From contig JAEWRS010000420.1 of assembly GCA_023398855.1 (NCBI GenBank), forward strand, positions 1-6,370: 6,370 bases of DNA, given 5' to 3'. This DNA comes from Bacillota bacterium. GTDB taxonomy: Bacteria; Bacillota; Clostridia; Lachnospirales; Lachnospiraceae. The first letter of the stretch is position 1. Every line of letters starts with the position of its first letter. The position numbers were made by a program, and so were the translations under genes. Shown here piece by piece: positions 1-6,105 of the stretch. The notes beneath the pieces were generated by a model. It did not search any database. It saw only the letters and a program-made list of their open reading frames with translations, and had not been told where the DNA came from.

Positions 1-266
1 CCTTAGAACAGGTCAGCAGCGGTACCATGGACCAGGTATATTTAGCACTCCGCCTGGCGGCCGCTACTTTAATCCAGGAGGGGACAGAGCGGATGCCCTT
101 CATATTTGATGACAGCTTTGTACTGTATGATGATGACAGACTTCGTATAGCCTTAAAGTGGCTGATAAGCACTTATTCCGATCAGGTCATCATCTTCACC
201 TGCCATCAGCGGGAAGCTCAGATGCTGACAGCCAACTTAATTCCTTATCATCTTGTAGAAATTTAA
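1..266 (+). CDS. SMC/YhaN-like AAA ATPase, C-terminal fragment (5' end outside window)
   Basis: The reading frame is open from base 3 and ends at TAA 264-266, giving 87 C-terminal residues of a longer protein. It carries the second half of an ABC/SMC-type nucleotide-binding head: an ABC signature (VSSGTMDQ, about nt 12-35) followed by a long helix, a Walker B/D-loop segment (FIFDDSF, aspartates at nt 108-113) and an H-loop (FTCHQRE, His codon 204-206). The order signature, Walker B, switch His is that of Rad50/SMC-like ATPases, and the short spacing resembles the YhaN family of bacterial AAA proteins with long coiled coils, which are linked to DNA metabolism. The Walker A motif and coiled coil would lie upstream of the window. 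Exact family and partner are not determinable; a partner nuclease such as YhaM/SbcD-type would be expected upstream, which is inference. An internal ATG at 27 is not a real start because the signature motif begins before it. Confidence 0.82.
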   Translation, partial: LEQVSSGTMDQVYLALRLAAATLIQEGTERMPFIFDDSFVLYDDDRLRIALKWLISTYSDQVIIFTCHQREAQMLTANLIPYHLVEI

Positions 267-283
267 CCGATTAGAATAATCTG

Positions 284-324
284 AAAAAAGAAGGCTGTCG
301 TGTCAGTTGACAGCCTTCTTTTTT
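284..324. terminator. Strong bidirectional rho-independent terminator
   Basis: A perfect 16-bp stem (284-299 with 309-324) has a GC-rich core, AGAAGGCTGTC, and a 9-nt loop, and is flanked by a run of A on the left and T on the right. It therefore works in both directions. On the plus strand it ends the ATPase transcript 18 nt after the stop codon. On the minus strand it lies just after the last codon of the brnQ remnant and would also end transcripts reading through from prs. Confidence 0.93.
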
Positions 325-736
325 TTACTTCTGGTCCCTGGAAAATATTGCTAGGCCAATGAAAACAGCAGCTGCAATTCCTGCCAAAGTCTGAGCACCA
401 TTGTCTCCCATTCCCGTTGTACCGCCTGTAACGGCACCTACATGGGTCAAAGCGCTGTATGCCATAATAAATACCCACAAGCAAGAAAACCTGCCAGATG
501 GACCATACAGCCTGCAGCCTTCACTCTGATTAAAACCAGAGGACATGGAGTCAGTATGTTCCCCAGCCTGTCCGTCAGCTTGTCTGGCTTTAGGGATACG
601 GCAAAAGCAAAACCAGGTATTGATCCTCCCAGCAGCACCTAAACAGGGCGGAAAAATAAGATTTCCCGCCCCAAAAAAACATGGAGAAAAGTGTAACACC
701 TACTATAACCAGCTTTTGTCTCGATAATTATTCCAT
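325..736 (-). pseudogene. brnQ: Decayed branched-chain amino acid carrier (BrnQ/LIVCS family) remnant
   Basis: On the minus strand three blocks match the known order of BrnQ, the Na+/H+-coupled Leu/Ile/Val uptake carrier of the membrane, but in different frames. Block 1 (about 727-628) reads as LSRQKLVIVGVTLFSMFF, then after a one-base slip in a 7-T run (673-679) FGAGNLIFPPCLGAAG, the hallmark N-terminal motif of the family. Block 2 (about 602-489), in another frame, contains KPDKLTDRLGNILTP, typical of the middle of the protein. Block 3 (about 459-328), back in the block 1 frame, contains AYSALTHVGAVTGG and DNGAQTLAGIAA and runs directly into a short charged C-terminus (FSRDQK). The putative ATG at 734-736 is followed two codons later by TAA (728-730). 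A full family member is roughly 430-450 residues; about 130 codons remain here, so internal deletions have removed most transmembrane segments. Not functional. It lies 10 bp after prs on the same strand. Confidence 0.85.
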
Positions 737-746
737 AAGGTTCGCG

Positions 747-1925
747 TTATCTGTCGCCCGCACGGTAACGTTCCAAAAGCCGGTTAATTCTGGTTGTCGG
801 ATTTAAAAGCTCGCTCAAAGAGGCATCGTGATTTAAATTATCTATGATCAATGCAATATATTTACTCATATCAACATTGATATAATATGGCCTGGACAAA
901 AGGTCCGGGGTCTGATATACCAGATTGGTTGTGAGGATCCTGTCAATAAACCCATTCTCATAATATTCATCAAACTTTGCGAGGCCATTGGTAAAGAGTC
1001 CAAAGGTAGAACAAACAAATACTTTCCTGGCTTTTCTTCTCTTAAGCTCCTTGGCCACATCCAGCATACTTTCGCCGGAGGAAATCATATCGTCAACAAT
1101 GATTACATCCTTACCCTCTACGCTGCTTCCCAAAAATTCATGAGCAACAATGGGGTTGCGTCCGTTAACGACTTGAGTGTAATCCCTGCGCTTATAGAAC
1201 ATACCCATATCAAGGCCAAGAACATTGGCAAAGAATACGGCACGTCCCATACCGCCTTCATCCGGGCTGATGACCATCATATGCTCGCTGTCAATATTCA
1301 GTTCCTTCTCTTCCCTCAGAAGGTATTTGATAAACTGATAAATGGGCTGAACGGTCTCAAAGCCTTTTAAGGGAATCGCGTTCTGCACTCTCGGATCATG
1401 CGCGTCAAAGGTGATGATGTTCTCAACTCCCATATTCACCAATTCCCGAAGCGCCAGCGCGCAGTCCAGAGATTCTCTGCTGGATCTCTTATGCTGCCTG
1501 CTCTCGTATAAAAAAGGCATGATCACATTAATGCGGCGGGCCTTTCCTGCCGATGCAGCGATAAGGCGCTTCAAATCCTGAAAGTGGTCATCAGGGGACA
1601 TATGGTTGGTCATTCCGCATAAGGAATAGGTAAGGCTGTAATTACATACGTCTACCATAAAATAAAGATCATCTCCGCGTACAGATTCCTGCAGGGTGCC
1701 CTTAGCCTCACCGGTCCCAAACCTTGGGGTACTGGCTCCTATCATATAGGAATCCCGCTGGTAACCTGAAAAAGCAATGGTGGACTTATGTTCGCTTTCC
1801 CGTTCCTGTCTCCACGACACCAGATAATCATTGACCTTATCTCCCAACTCCTTGCAGCTCTTTAACGGTATCAAACCCAGCGGACCTACCGGAATGGTTT
1901 CTATCGTCTTTTCTTCGTAAAGCAT
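747..1925 (-). CDS. prs: Ribose-phosphate pyrophosphokinase, long divergent form
   Basis: Predicted 392-residue cytoplasmic enzyme that makes PRPP from ribose 5-phosphate and ATP for purine, pyrimidine, NAD, His and Trp synthesis. Seen in sequence (numbered from the ATG at 1925): an N-terminal segment with FSG and ESVRGDDLYF; PFLYESRQHKRSSRES around 137-152, equivalent to the ATP-binding YARQDRK..SRE region; DAHDP (174-178) for the metal-binding DLHA; SPDEGGMGRA (220-229); KRR (245-247) of the flexible catalytic loop; and the PRPP/ribose-phosphate loop IIVDDMISSGES (275-286). It is about 75 residues longer than the usual 310-320, and several motifs deviate (RQH for RQD, SSGES for DTAGT), so it is an atypical branch. 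Start choice: a TTG at 1940 is in frame, but GGAGG (1934-1938) sits 8 nt before ATG 1925 and overlaps that TTG. The promoter lies at 1968-1996. No terminator separates it from the brnQ remnant. An alternative is a PRPP-synthase paralogue with altered regulation. Confidence 0.9.
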   Translation of the reverse strand: MLYEEKTIETIPVGPLGLIPLKSCKELGDKVNDYLVSWRQERESEHKSTIAFSGYQRDSYMIGASTPRFGTGEAKGTLQESVRGDDLYFMVDVCNYSLTYSLCGMTNHMSPDDHFQDLKRLIAASAGKARRINVIMPFLYESRQHKRSSRESLDCALALRELVNMGVENIITFDAHDPRVQNAIPLKGFETVQPIYQFIKYLLREEKELNIDSEHMMVISPDEGGMGRAVFFANVLGLDMGMFYKRRDYTQVVNGRNPIVAHEFLGSSVEGKDVIIVDDMISSGESMLDVAKELKRRKARKVFVCSTFGLFTNGLAKFDEYYENGFIDRILTTNLVYQTPDLLSRPYYINVDMSKYIALIIDNLNHDASLSELLNPTTRINRLLERYRAGDR

Positions 1926-1930
1926 TCTTC

Positions 1931-1938
1931 TCTCCTCC
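1931..1938 (-). promoter_or_regulatory. Ribosome binding site deciding the prs start
   Basis: On the minus strand GGAGGAGA lies 8 nt (counted from GGAGG) upstream of ATG 1925. The longer in-frame start, TTG at 1940, overlaps this Shine-Dalgarno sequence and has no good one of its own, so the shorter product is preferred. Confidence 0.8.
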
Positions 1939-1967
1939 AACGTATCCTATTACAATGCAACGGTTCT

Positions 1968-1996
1968 TTTATAACATTATGCGCGGAAATAGTCAA
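1968..1996 (-). promoter_or_regulatory. Sigma-A type promoter of prs
   Basis: On the minus strand TTGACT (plus 1991-1996) and TATAAA (plus 1968-1973) are separated by exactly 17 bp, a near-consensus housekeeping promoter. Transcription would start near 1961, giving a leader of about 36 nt that contains only the ribosome binding site. This suggests constitutive expression unless the palindrome at 2029-2043 is used. Confidence 0.8.
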
Positions 1997-2028
1997 GTTA
2001 ATCGCTGCAATTATAGCTCATAATTTCA

Positions 2029-2043
2029 TTGTAAACGTTACCG
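2029..2043. promoter_or_regulatory. Possible cre / LacI-family operator
   Basis: TTGTAAACGTTACCG is a partly palindromic element centred on CG that fits the CcpA catabolite-response consensus TGWAANCGNTNWCA at 12 of 14 positions; both mismatches lie at the right end. It is 32 bp upstream of the prs -35 box and 118 bp upstream of the subtilase start, so it could serve either divergent gene. A chance match is quite possible. Confidence 0.3.
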
Positions 2044-2148
2044 CTCTTTGCTGCAGCTGCTAATTGCATACCTTGGAATCCAAAGGTTCAGGAGATTCTC
2101 ATATTTGATATACGTTTGCATAAAATGTACTATGTACGATCTAAAGTA

Positions 2149-2154
2149 GGGAGG
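2149..2154 (+). promoter_or_regulatory. Ribosome binding site of the csp-like subtilase
   Basis: GGGAGG ends 7 nt before the TTG codon at 2162. It supports the unusual TTG start, since the next in-frame ATG codons lie deep inside the subtilase domain. Confidence 0.85.
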
Positions 2155-2161
2155 ATTACCC

Positions 2162-3835
2162 TTGTCGAAAATTTTAGATAATAATTACTATGACCTGATT
2201 ATCAGCAATACTCTTGCTCCTTCCTATGATACTGGAAATAATATTACCTATTTAAATTTAAGGGATTCTCTTCTGCACATACCCGTCACCACGGTGGATC
2301 CCTGCGATCTGGGCCGCCAGCCCTACAATAGTTACCCCACACTTTATACGCTCACTTCCACTACCAGCCTGGAAAAGTCTGGTATTTCTACCGTTCAGAG
2401 AAATCCATATCTGTCCTTATTGGGGTCTGGAGTCCTGGTCGCTGTCATTGATACCGGAATCGACTATGGGCATCCGGCTTTTAAGTATCAGGACGGTACC
2501 TCCCGCATCCTCTCGATGTGGGACCAGACAGAGCAAAGTGGTACACCGCCAGAATCTTTTACATTTGGTTCTGAATACACCAGGGAACAAATCAATGCGG
2601 CATTAAGCACAGAAAATCCTTTATCCCTTGTCCCAACAACAGACACTGTGGGACACGGGACTGCTATTGCCAGTGTTCTTGCCGGCAGCCCGAATGAGGC
2701 CGAATTCTTCAGCGGGGTAGTGCCCCTGGCTGATCTTGTAATTGTAAAGCTGAAGGAAGCAAAGCAAAACTTAAAAAGACTGTTTTTTGTACCCGAGAAT
2801 GCTCTCTGCTATCAGGAATCGGATATTATGCTTGGCGTTCGTTTTGCCTTTAATTTGTCAAAGAAGTTAACAAAGCCTCTTGTAGTATGTATAGCCCTTG
2901 GAACCAATCAGGGAGGGCATGATGGCAGAGGTCCTTTGGATAGCTATATTGATTACTTAACACTGCTTCCGGGTATCGATATATGCGTTTCCGGCGGCAA
3001 CGAAGGAAACACTCAAAGACACTATTTTCAAGCCAACAACGGAGCTCCCTTTTACAATGATTTTGAGCTGAGGGTCGGAAGTAGTGATACAATGCTTTCC
3101 ATGGAAATCTGGTCATATGCTCCGGCCAGGCTTTCCATCGATATCTCTTCTCCAAACCGGGAATCCACCCAGCCCGTGTTTCCCTCTTTCAACCAATGCA
3201 GAAAATTCAGCTTCATATTTAACCAGACTACAATCTATGTCAACAACATTATCTTTGAAGAGGGCAACGGAGATCAGCTCATTGTTCTTCGCTTTAACAA
3301 TCTGCTTCCAGGCATCTGGTACCTGCGCGTTCAAAACATTGAAAATGAACCCTTTGCCTTTCATTCCTGGCTGCCTTCCGGAGATTTAATCTCCAGAGAG
3401 ACATATTTCCTTAATTCAAACCCTGATACCACCCTGACTGGTCCCGGCAATGGAAGACATCAGCTGACCGTTACCGCTTACAACGACATGAGTAACAGCA
3501 TACTGGGTGAGTCCAGCAGGGGCTATACAAGGACCGGTGAAATCAAGCCCGATGTGGCGGCGCCAGGTTACCAGCTTACCTGCGCTGTACCAGGAAACAT
3601 GTACGGATCTGTCACAGGAACCGGGGCTGCTGCTGCTCATGCATCTGGGATCGTTGCCATGGTATTTGAATGGGCCATTGCCAGAGGGAATTACCCCAGA
3701 ATGACCGGAAATAATGTCAATCGCCTCTTAATCAGCGGGGCGACACGCAGTGACGCGTACATTTATCCCAATAACATATGGGGATATGGTCAGGTGGATG
3801 TGAACAGACTGTTTGAACGGCTTGCCAGCCTTTAA
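2162..3835 (+). CDS. Csp-type S8 subtilase, probable pseudoprotease (catalytic Ser replaced by Gly)
   Basis: A 557-residue protein with no signal peptide and no membrane segment. A short N-terminal region (1-60) is followed by a subtilisin fold: catalytic-Asp motif VAVIDTGID (Asp97), catalytic-His motif DTVGHGTA (His165) and oxyanion-hole motif SGGNEGN (Asn280). An inserted beta-rich segment (about 300-425), as in Csp proteins where it forms a jelly roll, precedes the final subtilase segment KPDVAAPG (462-469). At the nucleophile the family motif GTSMAAPH reads GTGAAAAH (486-493), so the Ser is Gly488 (GGG, 3623-3625) and peptide cleavage is not expected. Length and lack of secretion signal fit clostridial Csp germination proteins, where CspB activates the cortex hydrolase SleC and the C. 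difficile homologues CspC and CspA are pseudoproteases that sense or relay germinants. A role in spore germination is inference. The N-terminal prodomain region seems short. TTG start with a strong ribosome binding site. It stands alone and ends in a shared terminator. Confidence 0.88.
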   Translation: MSKILDNNYYDLIISNTLAPSYDTGNNITYLNLRDSLLHIPVTTVDPCDLGRQPYNSYPTLYTLTSTTSLEKSGISTVQRNPYLSLLGSGVLVAVIDTGIDYGHPAFKYQDGTSRILSMWDQTEQSGTPPESFTFGSEYTREQINAALSTENPLSLVPTTDTVGHGTAIASVLAGSPNEAEFFSGVVPLADLVIVKLKEAKQNLKRLFFVPENALCYQESDIMLGVRFAFNLSKKLTKPLVVCIALGTNQGGHDGRGPLDSYIDYLTLLPGIDICVSGGNEGNTQRHYFQANNGAPFYNDFELRVGSSDTMLSMEIWSYAPARLSIDISSPNRESTQPVFPSFNQCRKFSFIFNQTTIYVNNIIFEEGNGDQLIVLRFNNLLPGIWYLRVQNIENEPFAFHSWLPSGDLISRETYFLNSNPDTTLTGPGNGRHQLTVTAYNDMSNSILGESSRGYTRTGEIKPDVAAPGYQLTCAVPGNMYGSVTGTGAAAAHASGIVAMVFEWAIARGNYPRMTGNNVNRLLISGATRSDAYIYPNNIWGYGQVDVNRLFERLASL

Positions 3836-3877
3836 AAACAGTCCTGCATGATCAAACAGTGACCATACAGAAAACCG

Positions 3878-3918
3878 AAAACCCAGGAGCCTTATCCCAC
3901 AAAGGCCTCCTGGTTTTT
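3878..3918. terminator. Shared terminator between convergent subtilase and dnaC-like genes
   Basis: The stem pairs AAAA, CCAGGAG and CCTT with AAGG, CTCCTGG and TTTT, with one single-base bulge on each side, a loop of about 8 nt and a T5 run at 3914-3918. It lies 42 nt after the subtilase stop and directly after the stop of the minus-strand ATPase, where a T-rich tail also follows, so it probably serves both transcripts. Confidence 0.85.
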
Positions 3919-3921
3919 ATA

Positions 3922-4917
3922 TTATCTAATACGTTTTTCTTTTTTTCTTATGCGTATGTCATCCCCAGAAAGAGGGATCACCGTATAACGGCTGATGAGC
4001 CTGGAGGTCACCCGTTCCGTATAACGGTCCCGAAGCTCGTTGATGGGATGGTTGGTGGAAATGATGGTGGAACGGGAGGAATTAAGCCGTTCATTTATAC
4101 AGTAAAACAATTCCGAAGATGTAAAGCTGTTATTTAACTCTGTTCCCAGGTCATCAATGATTAAGAGATCGCAATCCAGTATGTGCTGATACATGCCCTT
4201 CATATCTTCTTCATCCTGGTAATCAAACCGGTTCTTAGAAAACACCTCAAATAAGTCATTGGCGGATAAGTATATGACGGAATAATACCTGTCGATCAAT
4301 TCCCTTGCAATGCAGTTGGTCAAAAACGTCTTACCGACTCCCGTGGGGCCTGTAAACAGCAAATTCCCATGCTCTTGCTCAAATTCCTTAACAAAGCTCT
4401 TACAGGTTTCCACAACCTGTCCCATATACTGTCTGACTGTCCGGTTAAACATCGGAACCACTTTGATATCATCATAATACTCATATGAGAATGTGTTGAA
4501 ATTTTCTACCGCAATAATCTGTTCAATGTTTGATTGGGCGTAAAGATACTTCATCTCAAATTGCCGGAAGCAGTGGCACTTTACCCCATCTGCATATCCA
4601 GTATCCTTACAATCCCTGCATTGGTACCTCATCTCCATATAATCTGCCGAAAAACCGGCTGCCTTTAAAAGCACGCTTTTCTGCTCTCTTAAGTCTGCGA
4701 TTTCATTTTTAAGGGCCTTAAGAGCCCCTTTATCACCTTCAAGAAGCCTGCGGGCACTAGCAACCGCACTGGTACTGATGAAATCATCAAGCTCCTTAAT
4801 AACCGGAATTTTTTGATAAACTTCTGCAATCCTCTCTTCCTGTTCATGCCGGTTCTTAAACTGCTGCTGTCCATATGCCCGCATGATGGCATCGTATTGT
4901 GAATTGCTCAGCGCCAT
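3922..4917 (-). CDS. DnaC/DnaI-type helicase loader AAA+ ATPase
   Basis: A 331-residue cytoplasmic ATPase of the DnaC/DnaI family, which loads the replicative DnaB-type helicase onto DNA at origins and restart sites. Numbered from ATG 4917, the N-terminal helical part (1-95) is followed by a cysteine cluster CRDC...KCHC (Cys100, 103, 114, 116), the zinc-binding region seen in DnaI-like loaders. The AAA+ core then has Walker A GPTGVGKT (190-197), Walker B LLIIDD (251-256), sensor 1 ISTNHP (286-291) and an arginine-finger region RVTSRLISR (302-310). All key residues are present. Start choice: an ATG at 4929 is in frame, but GGAGG (4923-4927) overlaps it and lies 5 nt before ATG 4917. The gene follows the DnaD-like gene by 34 nt on the same strand, so they probably share a transcript. 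IstB-like transposon ATPases are related, but the zinc cluster and the DnaD neighbour argue against that. Confidence 0.92.
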   Translation of the reverse strand: MALSNSQYDAIMRAYGQQQFKNRHEQEERIAEVYQKIPVIKELDDFISTSAVASARRLLEGDKGALKALKNEIADLREQKSVLLKAAGFSADYMEMRYQCRDCKDTGYADGVKCHCFRQFEMKYLYAQSNIEQIIAVENFNTFSYEYYDDIKVVPMFNRTVRQYMGQVVETCKSFVKEFEQEHGNLLFTGPTGVGKTFLTNCIARELIDRYYSVIYLSANDLFEVFSKNRFDYQDEEDMKGMYQHILDCDLLIIDDLGTELNNSFTSSELFYCINERLNSSRSTIISTNHPINELRDRYTERVTSRLISRYTVIPLSGDDIRIRKKEKRIR

Positions 4918-4922
4918 AATTA

Positions 4923-4927
4923 CCTCC
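4923..4927 (-). promoter_or_regulatory. Ribosome binding site deciding the dnaC-like start
   Basis: On the minus strand GGAGG lies 5 nt before ATG 4917. The alternative ATG at 4929 overlaps it and is preceded only by an A-rich stretch without a clear Shine-Dalgarno. Confidence 0.7.
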
Positions 4928-4951
4928 ATTCTTTCTGGTTCTTTATGTAAA

Positions 4952-5989
4952 CTATTGCCGTTCCGTCAGCTGCTTTAATACAAGAGCATCATAATCAATC
5001 TCTCTTTGGGGGAAATTCTGAAACTGGTTCTGCCCCTTTTTCACCCTTGAGGTCTGGGACTGTTTTAATTCACTGCTCTTTCCAACCGTTTGCTCCCCAT
5101 TCTTAACACGGCCTGCATACTGCTCATCCAGTTTTCTGATCTCCTCCATAGAACGCACACCAGCCTTTTTCCAGCCTTCCAGTATTTTATCCGCGTACTG
5201 GAAACTGGGGGTGTGAGTAGCCGCCAGGGTCCGGTTGCAGGCTTCAACCACCAGCTCCCTGGTAAATCCATAGGTGCGGAACCACCGGTCCATAATATCC
5301 CTTTCCAAGTCTCCTGGTTTCCTGTCATTTAATCCAAAGGCCTTCATGACAGCAAAGGAATCCTTGGTAAAAGTAAGGGCATTACTCTTGGCATCCTCTA
5401 TGGTCTTAAATCCCTTTTCATGCCAGCTGATAGCCACTGTTTCAATATAACGGATGCTGCTGTGGCCGCCCTGGACACAGTACTCTACCACATATTCCAA
5501 CAGCTCTGCAGACATGCGGAGTCCGTCGTATAAGTAGGCCATCACTTCACATTCCCTCTGGGTGAACACTTTATTCATATATTTCTGCGCTATATAAAGA
5601 AGCTGGGAAAAATCCTCATCTCCAGCCAGGTTGTTGATTTTTTCAGGAGAATAAGTCATCCGGCGCCCGGCAGACTCAATGTTTTTGCGTTCTGCTATGC
5701 CGGCCCCGGAACAAGCTGTCTCAGATACCGCAGGAGAAGCTGCCTGATTCACAGAAGAAATCTCTTTCAGGACACCGGCGTTCTTCCAGTATGACATAGC
5801 TCGGGTTACATCCGCGTCTGTGTGATTTAATGCATCTGCAATCATGGAAACCGTAATTTCTTCCCCTTCATGACGCATGAAATATAAGTATTCCTTTATG
5901 TATTCTCCATTGGCTGCGGCCATGTACTTATCAATGAACTCATTGGATATTACTGTTGCATCTATCTTGAAACTGCTCTTAATATTCAC
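4952..5989 (-). CDS. DnaD-domain replication initiation/primosome protein
   Basis: A 345-residue protein with the layout of Firmicute DnaD/DnaB-type primosome proteins, which remodel DNA at origins and restart forks and help the loader deliver helicase. Residues about 1-78 look like a winged-helix domain (IADALNHTDADVTRAMSYW). A variable, low-complexity linker (about 79-110) follows, then two DnaD-like (DDBH2) repeats, each ending in the family Y-x3-I-x3-W motif: YIETVAISW (181-189) and YADKILEGW (265-273). After a polar tail the C-terminus ends in FQNFPQREIDYDAL (323-336), resembling the conserved NF..R.YDFD tail of these proteins. The start is GTG at 5989, supported by AGGTGAGG (5998-6005) 8 nt upstream. 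No convincing -35 is visible; an extended -10 candidate TGGTAAGAT lies at 6068-6076 on the minus strand. The gene probably heads an operon with the DnaC-like loader and lies just downstream of a DnaA-box cluster. Confidence 0.9.
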   Translation of the reverse strand: MNIKSSFKIDATVISNEFIDKYMAAANGEYIKEYLYFMRHEGEEITVSMIADALNHTDADVTRAMSYWKNAGVLKEISSVNQAASPAVSETACSGAGIAERKNIESAGRRMTYSPEKINNLAGDEDFSQLLYIAQKYMNKVFTQRECEVMAYLYDGLRMSAELLEYVVEYCVQGGHSSIRYIETVAISWHEKGFKTIEDAKSNALTFTKDSFAVMKAFGLNDRKPGDLERDIMDRWFRTYGFTRELVVEACNRTLAATHTPSFQYADKILEGWKKAGVRSMEEIRKLDEQYAGRVKNGEQTVGKSSELKQSQTSRVKKGQNQFQNFPQREIDYDALVLKQLTERQ

Positions 5990-6105
5990 TGCTATAACCT
6001 CACCTTTTTGTACTGCTGGTCCACAGCGGGAGTCTTACTTATCCTGCCGATCATTGCTTTCGTGGTTATCTTACCACAACTCCCCTTAAAAAGAAATAGC
6101 TGCAG

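Larger units (their letters stand above)
1941..2161. other. Divergent intergenic region prs / csp-like gene
   Basis: This 221-bp spacer contains the prs promoter on the minus strand, the cre-like element and the ribosome binding site of the subtilase at its right end. For the plus-strand gene I see no clear sigma-A promoter. TTGATA at about 2106-2111 and TATGTA at about 2131-2136 lie too far apart (about 20 bp). I also do not see a convincing sporulation-sigma (F, G or E) promoter, although sporulation-specific expression would be expected if the gene is Csp-like. No open reading frame of note is present. Confidence 0.5.

Noticed and set aside
325..465. A 46-residue minus-strand ORF with a hydrophobic segment and a TGMGDNGAQ stretch resembling an LPXTG-type anchor or small membrane protein
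   Set aside because: It has no clear ribosome binding site, and its sequence matches a BrnQ block (SALTHVGA...NGAQ) continuous with the decayed gene, so it is read as pseudogene sequence.
2100..2140. Sporulation-sigma or sigma-A promoter for the Csp-like gene
   Set aside because: TTGATA and TATGTA are separated by about 20 bp, and no convincing sigma-F, G or E element pair could be fitted.
2850..3640. Several open frames over 60 codons on both strands inside the subtilase gene
   Set aside because: They lack ribosome binding sites and recognisable motifs and overlap a gene with clear family motifs throughout; they are shadow frames.
3808..3860. 9-bp inverted repeat ACTGTTTGA / TCAAACAGT around the end of the subtilase gene
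   Set aside because: The arms are 35 nt apart, one lies in coding sequence, no T run follows, and a much better terminator is present at 3878-3918.
3922..4917. IstB-type transposition helper ATPase (insertion sequence)
   Set aside because: No transposase or terminal inverted repeats are nearby; the zinc-binding cysteine cluster and the DnaD-like partner indicate a chromosomal helicase loader.
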